Translations under genes and position numbers: made by a program
Part shown: positions 43,807 through 53,621 of the stretch, in pieces
Layout of the letters: the number at the start of each line of letters is the position of its first letter
Numbering within the stretch: the stretch's first letter is position 1
Notes under the pieces: model-generated
Databases searched by the model: none
What the model was told of the DNA's origin: nothing
The model's input: only the letters and a program-made list of their open reading frames with translations
Assembly: GCF_014467075.1 (NCBI RefSeq)
Contig: NZ_AP023027.1
Span: forward strand, 1,298,501-1,362,500
Length of the DNA stretch: 64,000 bases
From: Anaerostipes caccae L1-92
GTDB lineage: Bacteria; Bacillota; Clostridia; Lachnospirales; Lachnospiraceae
Direction of reading: 5' to 3'

Positions 43807-45294
43807 ATGAGAGGAATTGAGACCCCGGTCCGAGAGATCAGAAAAAAGGTATTTACAGAGATTGCTAAATTTGCCTATGAACAAAGAGACCTTGAAGAAA
43901 TCGAGGATCTGCCGTACGAATTAGTGAAAGGTGAGCTGCCGACATACCGCGACAGTATTTATCGTGAAAGGGCAGTGGTAGGAGAGAGAATCCGTCTTGC
44001 CATGGGGATGTCTTTAAGACCTGCTGATAAGCCTGCAAGAATAACAAAAGGAATCAAACAGAGCAACATTGCTGAAAAATACTACGAGCCGCCGCTTCTG
44101 CAGGTGATCCCGGCAGCATGCAACGCCTGCAAGGACAGAGCATTCATTGTAGGAGGAGAGTGTCAGGGATGTATGGCACATCCATGTATGGAAGTATGTC
44201 CGAAAAATGCAATCAGTTTTGTGGACGGATATTCCTACATTGATCAGGAAAAGTGCATTAAGTGCGGACAGTGCCAGAAAGTATGCCCATACAGTGCGAT
44301 CCATGAGAGAAAAAGGCCGTGTGAAGTAGCCTGTGGCGTGGGAGCGATCGAGACTGATTATGCAGGACGTGCTACCATTAATCCTGACAAATGTGTATCC
44401 TGCGGCATGTGCATGGTCAACTGTCCGTTTGGAGCCATTGCAGACAAGTCACAGATCTACCAGCTGATCAAAGCCATGAATGAAGGCAACGAAGTCATCG
44501 CCATCCTGGCCCCTGCTTTTGTTGGACAGTTTGGGCCGAAGGCAACCCCTGCCAAGGTGAAGGCCGCACTGCTGGAGATCGGATTTGCCGACGTATGGGA
44601 AGTGGCAGTGGGAGCGGATGCAGGTGCCCTGGAAGAAGCGGATCACTATGCACATGGAGTTGCTACAGGAGAGGTGCCGTTCCTTTTGACCTCCTGCTGT
44701 CCGTCCTGGTCTATGCTCGGGAAAAAGTACTTCCCTGAACTGATCGACCAGATTTCAAATTCACTGACCCCGATGGTGGCGACAGCCAGAGCCGCAAGAC
44801 AGACCAACAAGAACGCAAAAATCGTATTCGTCGGTCCTTGTGTGGCTAAAAAACTGGAAGCTTCCAGAAAGTCTGTCAGAAGTGAAGTGGATTTTGTCAT
44901 TACATTTGAAGAATTGGACGGCATGTTTACCGCCAAGGATATTGATTTCAGTACTTACGACAAGGAAGTCGAGATGAACGATGCGTTCGGTGCAGGACGC
45001 GGATATGCAGTCGCAAGCGGTGTTGCCGCGGCTATTGAAGCATGCGTAAAAGAATACCATCCGGGAGTGGATGTGAAGATTGACCATGTGGAAGGACTCG
45101 CAGAATGCAAGAAGATGCTTCTTCAGGCAAAAGCCGGCAAGAAGAACGGGTACCTGATCGAAGGAATGGGATGTCCGGGAGGATGCGTTGCCGGAGCCGG
45201 AACCAATATCCCGGTAGTCAAAGCGGGTGTACAGGTTAAGAAGTTCGTGAATGAAGCAGAGCAGTTCATTCCGCCTGAGACAGCAAAATACTGA
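43807..45294 (+). CDS. [FeFe]-hydrogenase-like iron-sulfur protein (group B type)
   Basis: A 495-residue iron-sulfur protein. The H-cluster motifs are at 295-301 (TSCCPSW), 342-349 (VGPCVAKK) and 453-465 (GMGCPGGCVAGAG). N-terminal to these are cysteine sets for [4Fe-4S] clusters: C119/C122/C127/C131, C150/C153/C156/C160 and C196/C199/C202/C206, plus C105/C108. The PCVAKK and PGGC variants match the poorly studied group B clade. It probably exchanges electrons with ferredoxin in the cytosol. There is no HydEFG or partner subunit nearby, and whether it makes or senses hydrogen is unknown. RBS AAAGGAGGAG. Confidence 0.85.
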   Translation: MRGIETPVREIRKKVFTEIAKFAYEQRDLEEIEDLPYELVKGELPTYRDSIYRERAVVGERIRLAMGMSLRPADKPARITKGIKQSNIAEKYYEPPLLQVIPAACNACKDRAFIVGGECQGCMAHPCMEVCPKNAISFVDGYSYIDQEKCIKCGQCQKVCPYSAIHERKRPCEVACGVGAIETDYAGRATINPDKCVSCGMCMVNCPFGAIADKSQIYQLIKAMNEGNEVIAILAPAFVGQFGPKATPAKVKAALLEIGFADVWEVAVGADAGALEEADHYAHGVATGEVPFLLTSCCPSWSMLGKKYFPELIDQISNSLTPMVATARAARQTNKNAKIVFVGPCVAKKLEASRKSVRSEVDFVITFEELDGMFTAKDIDFSTYDKEVEMNDAFGAGRGYAVASGVAAAIEACVKEYHPGVDVKIDHVEGLAECKKMLLQAKAGKKNGYLIEGMGCPGGCVAGAGTNIPVVKAGVQVKKFVNEAEQFIPPETAKY

Positions 45295-45318
45295 TATTCA
45301 TTATATTTCAAAGATACA

Positions 45319-45362
45319 AAAGAGTCTGAACGGAACCAAAGAGTTCTGTCCAGGCTCTTTAC
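45319..45362 (+). terminator. Probable terminator after the hydrogenase gene
   Basis: AAAGAGTCTG pairs with CAGGCTCTTT (one G-U pair). The T run is weak. Confidence 0.5.
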
Positions 45363-45454
45363 ATTTATTTAGGTTAATTGTAAAATAGTCATATAACTCT
45401 TTTGATGAAGGGTTGTTGAGTATTAAATATAAGAAGAAAAGAGATTCCAGAAGA

Positions 45455-47815
45455 ATGGCAGCAAAAAAAAGAAAGAGAAGAAACACAGCACGAAAGAAGA
45501 AAAAGCAAAAAGACTTTGCAGGGTTCTATCAGGAAATTGCGGTTCTGTTAAGTTTTGCAGTTTGTCTTTTTTTATTTTTGAGTAATTTCAGACTCTGCGG
45601 AAAAGTGGGAAACACGGTAAGTTCCGCGCTGTTCGGAGTGCTGGGCGGTGTTCACTATGCTGCTCCTATTGTTATATTGATCATGATCCTTCTGCTGATC
45701 TCCAATCAGTATAGCAGCATCTCGGCAAAGAAGTCTTTTTTTATTGTTCTGCTCCTGTGTATGACTGCGGCGATATGGCAGATGGCGACAGACATCCGTA
45801 TGTCTGATGCAGCAGTGTTGTACCGGTACGGATCGGAACATCATGCGGGAGGCGGAGTGGTCGGAGGTGTCATCGCTTCTTTTCTGTATAAGGAGCTGGG
45901 ACTGGCAGGAAGTTATGTTGTCGTATTTTTTTTGACAGCAATTTCTATGATACTGATTACTGAGAGATCACTGCTCTCCTTTGTAAAGCGTGTGGCAGCA
46001 TTTTTTGCACCCGAACGGACTTCAGGAAAGAAGACCAAAACAGCTGATAAGAGAAAGCCAAAAGAAAAAGAGGACAGGCAGGCATCAGGAATCAAGACTC
46101 CAAAGCTTCCAGACTTAAAGCTGAAAAGGAGAGAGAAACAGTCAAAGGTACTGGATGACCTTACTCTGATGCCGGAAGAGCCGGCAAAAGAACCGGACAA
46201 GCCGTTTGATCTGGACGAGATGATCGGACAGCCCGATGAGGAAGTACTGCCGGAGGAGCCGGAGCTGAAGCCGGGCAAAAGATCTTTTGTGAACAGAGAG
46301 AAATCAGAGCCTGAACCTATACCGGAGATTTCCATACATCCTTCTGCGCTGGAGGAGGGAGATTATGTGTTTCCGCCGGTGACTCTGCTGAAAAAGGGAA
46401 AGAAGGCCGGAGGAAACAGTCAGGCAGAACTTAAAAAGACAGCCCTGAAGCTGGAGCAGACGCTGAGAAACTTCGGCGTCAATGTGACGATTACGGACAT
46501 CAGCTGCGGGCCGTCTGTTACCAGGTTTGAACTTCAGCCGGAGCAGGGAGTAAAGGTCAGCAAGATCGTCGGGCTTTCCGATGATATTAAACTGAATCTG
46601 GCGGCCCCGGACATACGGATCGAAGCTCCGATTCCGGGAAAGGCAGCAGTGGGCATCGAAGTGCCGAATAAGACCAATCAGGTGGTCATGTTCCGGGATC
46701 TGATTGAAAATAATGACTTTAAACGCTTCTCTTCCAATATCGCGTTTGCGGTAGGAAAGAATCTGGCTGGCAAGGTGATTATCTCAGACATTGCAAAGAT
46801 GCCGCACCTTTTGATTGCAGGTGCCACAGGTTCCGGGAAATCAGTGTGTATCAATACGCTGATCATGAGTATTTTATATAAAGCAAGTCCCAACGATGTG
46901 AAGCTGATCATGATCGATCCCAAAGTCGTGGAACTGAGTACATATCAGGGAATCCCGCATCTTCTCATCCCGGTGGTCACAGATCCCAAGCAGGCATCCA
47001 GCGCGCTTAACTGGGCAGTTATGGAGATGGGAGACCGCTATAAGAAGTTTGCGGACGTCAATGTAAGAAATCTGACCGGATATAATGAAAAAGTAAAAGA
47101 GATGATGGAAAAGGGAATGGAAGGTGAAGACTTCCAGCCGCTGCCTCAGATCGTCATTATTGTGGATGAGCTTGCGGACCTTATGATGGTTGCGCCGGGT
47201 GAGGTAGAGGATGCGATCGTAAGGCTTTCTCAGCTTGCCAGAGCGGCAGGCATCCATCTGATCATTGCCACCCAGAGACCATCTGTCAATGTCATCACAG
47301 GACTGATCAAGGCTAATGTCCCTTCAAGAATCGCATTTTCTGTGTCCTCCGGGGTGGATTCCCGCACGATCATTGACATGAACGGAGCAGAGAAGCTCTT
47401 AGGAAAAGGAGATATGCTCTTTTATCCGGCAGGATACCAGAAGCCGGTCCGGGTCCAGGGAGCATTTATCAGCGATGAGGAAGTGGGACGTGTCGTAGAC
47501 TTCTTAAAGAGCCAGAACATAGAAGATGACTACGGCAGTGAGATCAAAGAAAAAATCGAGACGGCCAGTGTGAAGGCATCGGTTTCGGCAGACAGAGACG
47601 AATATTTTGAAGATGCGGCCAAATTTATCATAGATAAGGACAAAGCATCCATTGCAAGCCTTCAGAGGATTTTTAAGATCGGATTCAACAGGGCGGCAAG
47701 GTTGATGGACCAGCTCTGTGAAGCCGGGATCGTCGGAGAAGAGGAAGGCACAAAGCCCCGTAAGGTTCTTATGAGCCAGGAAGAATTTGAACAATACAAA
47801 GAGGAATATTTATAG
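45455..47815 (+). CDS. ftsK: DNA translocase FtsK/SpoIIIE
   Basis: A membrane-anchored, ATP-driven DNA pump for chromosome segregation at the septum and, in spore formers, into the forespore. It is 786 residues from the ATG at 45455: basic N-terminus, about four membrane helices (30-175), acidic/Pro-rich linker (175-300), alpha domain, then the RecA-like motor with Walker A GATGSGKS at 456-463 and Walker B IVIIVDELADLMM, and a C-terminal gamma winged helix (about 720-786, SIASLQRIFKIGFNRAARLMD). The start is uncertain, since the RBS before the ATG is weak and a TTG lies further upstream. Confidence 0.94.
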   Translation: MAAKKRKRRNTARKKKKQKDFAGFYQEIAVLLSFAVCLFLFLSNFRLCGKVGNTVSSALFGVLGGVHYAAPIVILIMILLLISNQYSSISAKKSFFIVLLLCMTAAIWQMATDIRMSDAAVLYRYGSEHHAGGGVVGGVIASFLYKELGLAGSYVVVFFLTAISMILITERSLLSFVKRVAAFFAPERTSGKKTKTADKRKPKEKEDRQASGIKTPKLPDLKLKRREKQSKVLDDLTLMPEEPAKEPDKPFDLDEMIGQPDEEVLPEEPELKPGKRSFVNREKSEPEPIPEISIHPSALEEGDYVFPPVTLLKKGKKAGGNSQAELKKTALKLEQTLRNFGVNVTITDISCGPSVTRFELQPEQGVKVSKIVGLSDDIKLNLAAPDIRIEAPIPGKAAVGIEVPNKTNQVVMFRDLIENNDFKRFSSNIAFAVGKNLAGKVIISDIAKMPHLLIAGATGSGKSVCINTLIMSILYKASPNDVKLIMIDPKVVELSTYQGIPHLLIPVVTDPKQASSALNWAVMEMGDRYKKFADVNVRNLTGYNEKVKEMMEKGMEGEDFQPLPQIVIIVDELADLMMVAPGEVEDAIVRLSQLARAAGIHLIIATQRPSVNVITGLIKANVPSRIAFSVSSGVDSRTIIDMNGAEKLLGKGDMLFYPAGYQKPVRVQGAFISDEEVGRVVDFLKSQNIEDDYGSEIKEKIETASVKASVSADRDEYFEDAAKFIIDKDKASIASLQRIFKIGFNRAARLMDQLCEAGIVGEEEGTKPRKVLMSQEEFEQYKEEYL

Positions 47816-47833
47816 AAGAAAGGAATCCAACCA

Positions 47834-49507
47834 ATGAAAACAGACATTCAGATTGCACAGGAAGCAAAGTTACAGCCAATCAGGGAAGTAGCGGCGTCTC
47901 TTGGGATCAGTGAAGACGATCTTGAGCTGTACGGCAAATATAAAGCGAAGCTGTCTTCCGGATTCATGAACGAAATCAAGGATCGTGAGGACGGGAAGCT
48001 TGTACTTGTGACGGCGATCAATCCGACTCCGGCGGGAGAAGGAAAAACTACGACCAGCATTGGTCTCGCACAGGGACTCACAAAGCTCGGGAAGAAAACG
48101 GTGGCTGCGTTAAGAGAACCTTCTCTCGGACCGTGCTTCGGGATCAAAGGAGGTGCTGCCGGAGGCGGATATGCCCAGGTGGTGCCGATGGAAGACTTAA
48201 ATCTTCACTTTACCGGTGACTTTCATGCCATCACTTCCGCAAATAATCTTTTGGCAGCCATGATTGACAATCATATTCAGCAGGGAAATGCACTGAGGAT
48301 CGATACGAGAGACATCGTCTGGAAACGATGCCTGGATATGAATGACAGGGCACTGAGAAATATTGTCGTGGGATTGGGAAGAAAAGTGGACGGAGTTGTC
48401 CGTGAAGATCACTTTGTGATCACGGTGGCCTCCGAGATTATGGCAATTCTCTGCCTTGCAAATGACATGGAAGATCTGAAGAAACGTTTAGGCAAGATTA
48501 TTGTTGCCTATAATATGGATAAAGAACCTGTGACAGCAGCGGAATTAAATGCTGTGGGAGCCATGGCGGCCCTCTTAAAGGATGCCTTAAAGCCGAACCT
48601 GATCCAGACGCTGGAACATACGCCGGCCTTTGTACACGGCGGTCCTTTTGCAAACATCGCTCATGGCTGCAACAGTGTCCAGGCTACGAAGATGGCTTTA
48701 AAGCTTTCCGACATCACTGTCACGGAAGCAGGATTCGGAGCGGACCTTGGAGCCGAGAAGTTTTTGGATATCAAATGTCCGATGGCAGGACTCTCTCCGG
48801 ATGCGGTTGTCCTGGTAGCAACGGTCAGGGCTCTTAAATATAACGGCGGCGTTTCCAAAGAAGATCTGGGGAGGGAAGATATCGACGCCCTGAGCAGAGG
48901 TATTGTAAATCTGGAAAAGCATATTTCCAACCTGAAGCAGTATGGGGTGCCTGTGGTTGTCACACTGAACCGGTTTGTCACAGACACGGAGGCTGAGCTG
49001 GACTTTATCAAACATTTCTGCGAGGAGAGAGACTGTGATTTTGCCCTGTCAGAGGTATGGGAAAAAGGCGGAGACGGCGGCATTGAGCTTGGAAAGGCAG
49101 TTCTCAGGACGTTAGAGACGAAAAAAAGCGAGTACCGCCCGCTGTATTCTTACGAGGATACTTCCATTGAAGAGAAGATTGAGACGATCGCCACAAAGAT
49201 TTATGGTGCGGACAATGTAATCTATGCACCGGCGGCAGCCAGACAGAAAAAGCAGCTTACGGAACTTGGCTACGGAAATCTTCCGGTCTGCATGGCGAAA
49301 AACCAGTATTCTTTATCTGATGACCCGAAAAAGCTTGGCCGTCCGGAAAATTTTGATATTACGATCCGCGAAATCTATGTAAATGCAGGAGCCGGATTTG
49401 TTGTAGCGCTGACCGGAGATATCATGACCATGCCGGGGCTTCCGAAAAAGCCGGCGGCAGAAGGCATTGACGTAAACGAAGACGGTGAGATCACCGGTTT
49501 ATTCTAG
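47834..49507 (+). CDS. fhs: Formate--tetrahydrofolate ligase
   Basis: Makes 10-formyltetrahydrofolate from formate, ATP and tetrahydrofolate, the entry of formate into one-carbon metabolism and the methyl branch of acetogenesis. The 557-residue protein has the P-loop [10 protein letters not shown] (about 66-75), [18 protein letters not shown] and the folate-region segments ([15 protein letters not shown] near the end). It is 18 bases after ftsK and followed by folD, its pathway partner. Confidence 0.97.
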   Translation: MKTDIQIAQEAKLQPIREVAASLGISEDDLELYGKYKAKLSSGFMNEIKDREDGKLVLVTAINPTPAGEGKTTTSIGLAQGLTKLGKKTVAALREPSLGPCFGIKGGAAGGGYAQVVPMEDLNLHFTGDFHAITSANNLLAAMIDNHIQQGNALRIDTRDIVWKRCLDMNDRALRNIVVGLGRKVDGVVREDHFVITVASEIMAILCLANDMEDLKKRLGKIIVAYNMDKEPVTAAELNAVGAMAALLKDALKPNLIQTLEHTPAFVHGGPFANIAHGCNSVQATKMALKLSDITVTEAGFGADLGAEKFLDIKCPMAGLSPDAVVLVATVRALKYNGGVSKEDLGREDIDALSRGIVNLEKHISNLKQYGVPVVVTLNRFVTDTEAELDFIKHFCEERDCDFALSEVWEKGGDGGIELGKAVLRTLETKKSEYRPLYSYEDTSIEEKIETIATKIYGADNVIYAPAAARQKKQLTELGYGNLPVCMAKNQYSLSDDPKKLGRPENFDITIREIYVNAGAGFVVALTGDIMTMPGLPKKPAAEGIDVNEDGEITGLF

Positions 49508-49528
49508 GAGTGACGAGAGGAAACAGAC

Positions 49529-50377
49529 ATGACACAGATAATAGATGGAAAAAAGATCTCAGCGGAGATCAAAGACGAGTTAAAGCAGGAAGTAGCAGCC
49601 ATGAAAGCAGAGGGAAAAGAGATTGCTCTGGCAGTGATCCAGGTAGGTGAAGATCCTGCATCCTCTGTCTATGTGAGGAATAAGAAAAAAGCATGCGAAT
49701 ATATTGGGATTACTTCTGTATCTTATGAGATACCGGAAGATTCCACCCAGCAGGAACTGCTTGATCTGGTGGAAAAGTGCAACAAAGATCCAAAGATCAA
49801 CGGGATTTTAGTCCAGCTCCCTCTGCCGCCGCATATGGATGAGGACGCAGTGATCCATGCCATTGATCCGAAAAAGGACGTAGATGGGTTTCATCCGGTC
49901 AGCGTGGGAAATATGGTAATTGGAAATGACGGATTTCTTCCGTGCACTCCGGCCGGCATTATAGAACTCCTGAAGCGGTCCGGTGTGGAGATCGGCGGAA
50001 AAGAATGTGTCGTCGTGGGAAGAAGCAATATTGTAGGCAAACCTATGTCCATGCTGCTGCTCAGAGAAAACGGTACCGTGACCGTCTGCCATTCCAGGAC
50101 AAGGAATCTGCGGGAAGTATGCAGCCGCGCGGATATCCTGGTAGTAGCTGTCGGAAGGCCTAAATTCATTGATGCATCTTATGTCAAAGAAGGGGCTGTC
50201 ATTATCGATGTGGGTATTCACAGAAATGAAAATAACAAGCTTTGCGGAGACGTGGATTTTGACGCAGTGAAGGAAAAGACATCTGCGATCACTCCGGTGC
50301 CGGGCGGCGTTGGACCGATGACTATCGCTATGCTGATGAAAAACTGTGTACAGTCAAAAAAATTGTTTGGAGAATAA
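49529..50377 (+). CDS. folD: Methylenetetrahydrofolate dehydrogenase/cyclohydrolase
   Basis: A bifunctional one-carbon enzyme interconverting 10-formyl- and 5,10-methylene-tetrahydrofolate. The 282-residue protein has the catalytic YVRNKKKACEYIG (Tyr/Lys), GILVQLPLPPHM, the cofactor-binding VVGRSNIVGKPMSMLL, and PVPGGVGPMTIAMLM. It follows fhs by 21 bases and precedes rimO by three. Confidence 0.97.
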   Translation: MTQIIDGKKISAEIKDELKQEVAAMKAEGKEIALAVIQVGEDPASSVYVRNKKKACEYIGITSVSYEIPEDSTQQELLDLVEKCNKDPKINGILVQLPLPPHMDEDAVIHAIDPKKDVDGFHPVSVGNMVIGNDGFLPCTPAGIIELLKRSGVEIGGKECVVVGRSNIVGKPMSMLLLRENGTVTVCHSRTRNLREVCSRADILVVAVGRPKFIDASYVKEGAVIIDVGIHRNENNKLCGDVDFDAVKEKTSAITPVPGGVGPMTIAMLMKNCVQSKKLFGE

Positions 50378-50380
50378 CAG

Positions 50381-51718
50381 ATGAAAATACTTTTTATTTC
50401 TCTTGGATGTGATAAAAATCTTGTAGACAGTGAGGTGATGCTGGGACTGCTCACAGAGAGAGGACACACTTTGACGAACGACGAGGAAGAGGCGGATGTG
50501 ATCGTCATCAACACATGCTGTTTCATTCATGACGCCAAGGAAGAGAGCATTAATACGATCCTTGAGATGGCAGCTTATAAAGAGCAGAATCTGAAAGCTC
50601 TCGTGGTCGCAGGATGTCTGTCTGAGCGCTATAAAGACGAGATACTGGAGGAGATTCCGGAAATTGATGCGGTACTCGGGACTACCAGTTACGATTCCAT
50701 TGTCGAGGCAGTGGATGAGGCTCTTGCGGGCAATGGTTATGAACATTATGAGAGTATCGATTATCTTCCGGACAATTCCGGACACCGGCGTCTGGTCACA
50801 ACTGGAAGCCACATGGCATACTTAAAGATCGCCGAAGGATGCGACAAAAGGTGCAGCTATTGTATCATACCAAAGATCCGGGGGAGATTTCGGAGTGTTC
50901 CGATGAAGGAACTGTTAAAGAGTGCCCGGGAGCTGGCTGCATCTGGTGTGACGGAACTTGTTCTGGTGGCTCAGGAGACGACTCTGTACGGGAAGGACCT
51001 GACAGGGAAAAAAGAGCTTCCAACGCTTCTGAAAGAGTTGTGCGGGGTGGAAGGAATTGAGTGGATCCGCCTGCTGTACTGCTACCCTGAGGAGATCACC
51101 GATGAGCTGATCCGGACCATAAAGGAAGAAGAAAAGGTTGTAAACTATATCGATATGCCGATTCAGCACTGCAGTGACGGGATTTTGAAGAGGATGGGCC
51201 GCAGGACATCCAAACATGATATTGAAACGATCATCGCAAAGCTTAGAAAAGAGATTCCGGATATGGCGATTCGTACAACGCTTATCACCGGTTTCCCTGG
51301 CGAGACAGAAGAACAGCACGAAGAACTGAAGGAGTTTGTGAGGCAGCAGCGCTTTGAGCGCCTGGGAGTCTTCACTTATTCTCCCGAGGAGGATACTAAG
51401 GCAGCAGAATTTGAGGGACAGATTGAAGAAGATGTGAAGGAAGCCAGAAGGGATGAACTGATGGCTCTGCAGCAGAAGATTTCTTATGAACATACTCATG
51501 AAATGGTTGGAAAAACCATCCGGGTCCTGATTGAGGGATACCTGTTTGAAGATGATGTGTATGTAGGCCGCAGCTATATGGATGCACCGAAAGTGGACGG
51601 ATGTGTCTTTGTGACTTCACCGGAAGAACTGCTGACCGGAGACTATGTTTATGTGAAAATTACCAAAGGAAATGAGTACGATTTGATAGGAGAGATGGAC
51701 TATGAATTTACCGAATAA
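50381..51718 (+). CDS. rimO: Ribosomal protein S12 methylthiotransferase
   Basis: A radical-SAM enzyme that methylthiolates an aspartate of ribosomal protein S12. The 445-residue protein has the N-terminal MTTase domain (ISLGCDKNLVDSEVM; NTCCFIHDAKEES), radical-SAM cysteines in EGCDKRCSYCIIP, and a C-terminal TRAM domain (about 380-445). LGCDKN and the length separate it from MiaB. Its end overlaps pgsA by 17 bases. Confidence 0.95.
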   Translation: MKILFISLGCDKNLVDSEVMLGLLTERGHTLTNDEEEADVIVINTCCFIHDAKEESINTILEMAAYKEQNLKALVVAGCLSERYKDEILEEIPEIDAVLGTTSYDSIVEAVDEALAGNGYEHYESIDYLPDNSGHRRLVTTGSHMAYLKIAEGCDKRCSYCIIPKIRGRFRSVPMKELLKSARELAASGVTELVLVAQETTLYGKDLTGKKELPTLLKELCGVEGIEWIRLLYCYPEEITDELIRTIKEEEKVVNYIDMPIQHCSDGILKRMGRRTSKHDIETIIAKLRKEIPDMAIRTTLITGFPGETEEQHEELKEFVRQQRFERLGVFTYSPEEDTKAAEFEGQIEEDVKEARRDELMALQQKISYEHTHEMVGKTIRVLIEGYLFEDDVYVGRSYMDAPKVDGCVFVTSPEELLTGDYVYVKITKGNEYDLIGEMDYEFTE

Positions 51719-52235
51719 ACTAACGATATTGAGAGTATTAATGATACCGATTTTTATTTTTGTACTGCTGGCGGAACCGTTTGGCGAGATCAGCAAGTGG
51801 ATTGCCGTGGCCATTTTTATCATCGCAAGCCTTACGGACTTTCTAGACGGACACATCGCGAGGAAGTACAATCTTGTGACCAATTTTGGGAAATTTATGG
51901 ACCCTTTGGCAGATAAGCTTTTGGTCTGCTCTGCCATGATTGCTCTCGTGGGAATGAACCGCCTGGCATCATGGATCGCAATCATTATTATCGTCAGAGA
52001 ATTTATTATCAGCGGTTTCCGTCTGATTGCATCAGACAACGGTGTGGTAATTGCAGCCAGCTATTGGGGCAAATTCAAAACCAATTTTCAGATGTTTATG
52101 ATCATCATGCTGATCATCGACCTGGGAACCGGCACAGCGGTGCTTATTGAAAATATTTTAGTATACATTTCGCTTGTGTTGACCATCATATCATTGTTGG
52201 ATTATTTATTAAAAAACAAGAATGTCTTGAAATAG
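51702..52235 (+). CDS. pgsA: CDP-diacylglycerol--glycerol-3-phosphate 3-phosphatidyltransferase
   Basis: An integral membrane enzyme of 177 residues, the committed step to phosphatidylglycerol. The complete CDP-alcohol phosphotransferase motif is visible: TDFLDGHIAR, eight residues, then GKFMDPLADKL. The N-terminus MNLPNKLTILRVLMIPIFI is typical. Its start lies inside the end of rimO, suggesting coupling; the order rimO-pgsA-cinA-recA is common in Firmicutes. Confidence 0.95.
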   Translation: MNLPNKLTILRVLMIPIFIFVLLAEPFGEISKWIAVAIFIIASLTDFLDGHIARKYNLVTNFGKFMDPLADKLLVCSAMIALVGMNRLASWIAIIIIVREFIISGFRLIASDNGVVIAASYWGKFKTNFQMFMIIMLIIDLGTGTAVLIENILVYISLVLTIISLLDYLLKNKNVLK

Positions 52236-52247
52236 AAGGAGACAATT

Positions 52248-53486
52248 ATGACAGCAGAAATTATTTGTGTGGGAACAGAAATATTATTAGGCAACATTGT
52301 CAACACCAATGCTGCCTACCTGTCAGAACGCTTAGCCGCCCTTGGGATAAGCGTTTTTTTTGAGACCACTGTGGGTGACAATCCGGAGCGTGTGGAAGAA
52401 GTGATTCGGACAGGAATGAAACGGTCGGATATCCTGATCTTGTCAGGGGGTCTCGGGCCTACGAAGGATGACCTGACAAAAGAGATTGCGGCAAAAGCAT
52501 GCGGACAGGAACTTGTGGAAGATGCAGAGGCGAAGGAGCGGCTCACTTCCTACTTTACGAGCATCAAACGCCCGATGACGGAAAACAATTTAAAACAGGC
52601 CATGGTGCCGGAAGACTGTACTGTTTTATACAACAAAAACGGCACAGCGCCCGGTATGGTGGTCAACGCACCGGAAGACAAGAAGATTATCCTGCTGCCG
52701 GGACCTCCAGGTGAGCTGATCCCGATGTTTCATGAGCAGGCAGAACCGATTCTTTCCCGACTTCAGCCTGGTATCTTATATTCCAAGGTTGTCAAGATCG
52801 ACTGCCTGGGAGAAAGCTATGTGGAAACCCAGATCATGGACCTGATCGATGAACAGAGCAATCCGACGGTGGCACCGTATGCAAAATTAGGAGAAGTGCA
52901 TTTGAGGGTGACGGCCAAGGCTGACTCTGAAGATGAGGCAAAGGAACTTGTCATGCCTATGGTGGAAGAACTGAAATCAAGATTTGGGGATAAGATTTAT
53001 ACCATTGAGGAAGACGAAACACTGGAGGAAGTGGTCGTAAAGATGCTTGAGAGCAGGGGCGATAAGATCGCCTGTGCCGAGTCCTGTACCGGCGGCCTGC
53101 TGGCCGGAAGGCTGATCAATGTTCCCGGGGCGTCAAATGTGCTGGAAGAAAGTTTTATTACTTACTCCAATGAAGCTAAAAAGAAGTATCTTGGTGTAAA
53201 AGAGGACACTCTGAAAGCCCACGGGGCGGTATCGGAAGAAACTGCCCGGGAAATGGCGGAAGGCGTCTTAAGAGCTTCAGGAGCCGACATCGGTGTGGGG
53301 ATTACCGGACTTGCCGGTCCGGGAGGAGAGACCGGAACAAAGAAACCGGGGCTGGTCTATATCGGAGTCAGCAGAAAGGGAAATACTGTTGTGAAGAAGT
53401 ATGATCTGAGAGGAAACCGCGCCAAGATCAGAGAAGTTTCTGTGTGCAGGGCACTGACGATGATACGGAAAGCGCTGTCAGAGTGA
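52248..53486 (+). CDS. cinA: CinA family nicotinamide-nucleotide amidase
   Basis: A 412-residue protein. The N-terminal molybdopterin-binding-like domain (about 1-170, GTEILLGNIVNTNAAYLSE; LSGGLGPTKDDLT) is joined to the C-terminal CinA domain (about 255-410, ACAESCTGGLLAGRL; GVGITGLAGPGG), a deamidase recycling NMN. It is usually next to recA, as here. RBS AGAAGGAGAC. Confidence 0.94.
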   Translation: MTAEIICVGTEILLGNIVNTNAAYLSERLAALGISVFFETTVGDNPERVEEVIRTGMKRSDILILSGGLGPTKDDLTKEIAAKACGQELVEDAEAKERLTSYFTSIKRPMTENNLKQAMVPEDCTVLYNKNGTAPGMVVNAPEDKKIILLPGPPGELIPMFHEQAEPILSRLQPGILYSKVVKIDCLGESYVETQIMDLIDEQSNPTVAPYAKLGEVHLRVTAKADSEDEAKELVMPMVEELKSRFGDKIYTIEEDETLEEVVVKMLESRGDKIACAESCTGGLLAGRLINVPGASNVLEESFITYSNEAKKKYLGVKEDTLKAHGAVSEETAREMAEGVLRASGADIGVGITGLAGPGGETGTKKPGLVYIGVSRKGNTVVKKYDLRGNRAKIREVSVCRALTMIRKALSE

Positions 53487-53516
53487 TTGTAAAACATGTA
53501 AAAATATGTTAAAATA

Positions 53517-53569
53517 AAAGAGAAAAACAAGTACGAACAAATATTCGCCGAACACTTGTTTTTCTCTTT
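53517..53569 (+). terminator. Hairpin after cinA overlapping the recA control region
   Basis: A perfect 16-base stem: AAAGAGAAAAACAAGT (53517-53532) and its complement (53554-53569). The 21-base loop carries the SOS-like box. No T run follows the stem itself, though the right arm is T-rich. Confidence 0.6.
53534..53547. promoter_or_regulatory. SOS (LexA) box of recA
   Basis: CGAACAAATATTCG differs from the Firmicutes consensus CGAAC-N4-GTTCG at one base. It lies just upstream of the recA -35 box. Confidence 0.7.
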
Positions 53570-53584
53570 GTGCTATGATATAAT
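53556..53584 (+). promoter_or_regulatory. Sigma-A promoter of recA
   Basis: TTGTTT at 53556-53561, a 17-base spacer, and TATAAT at 53579-53584. The -35 box lies inside the right arm of the hairpin. Confidence 0.75.
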
Positions 53585-53621
53585 CAAAAACGGTTCATAA
53601 TAAGATAAAAGGAGAATACAG

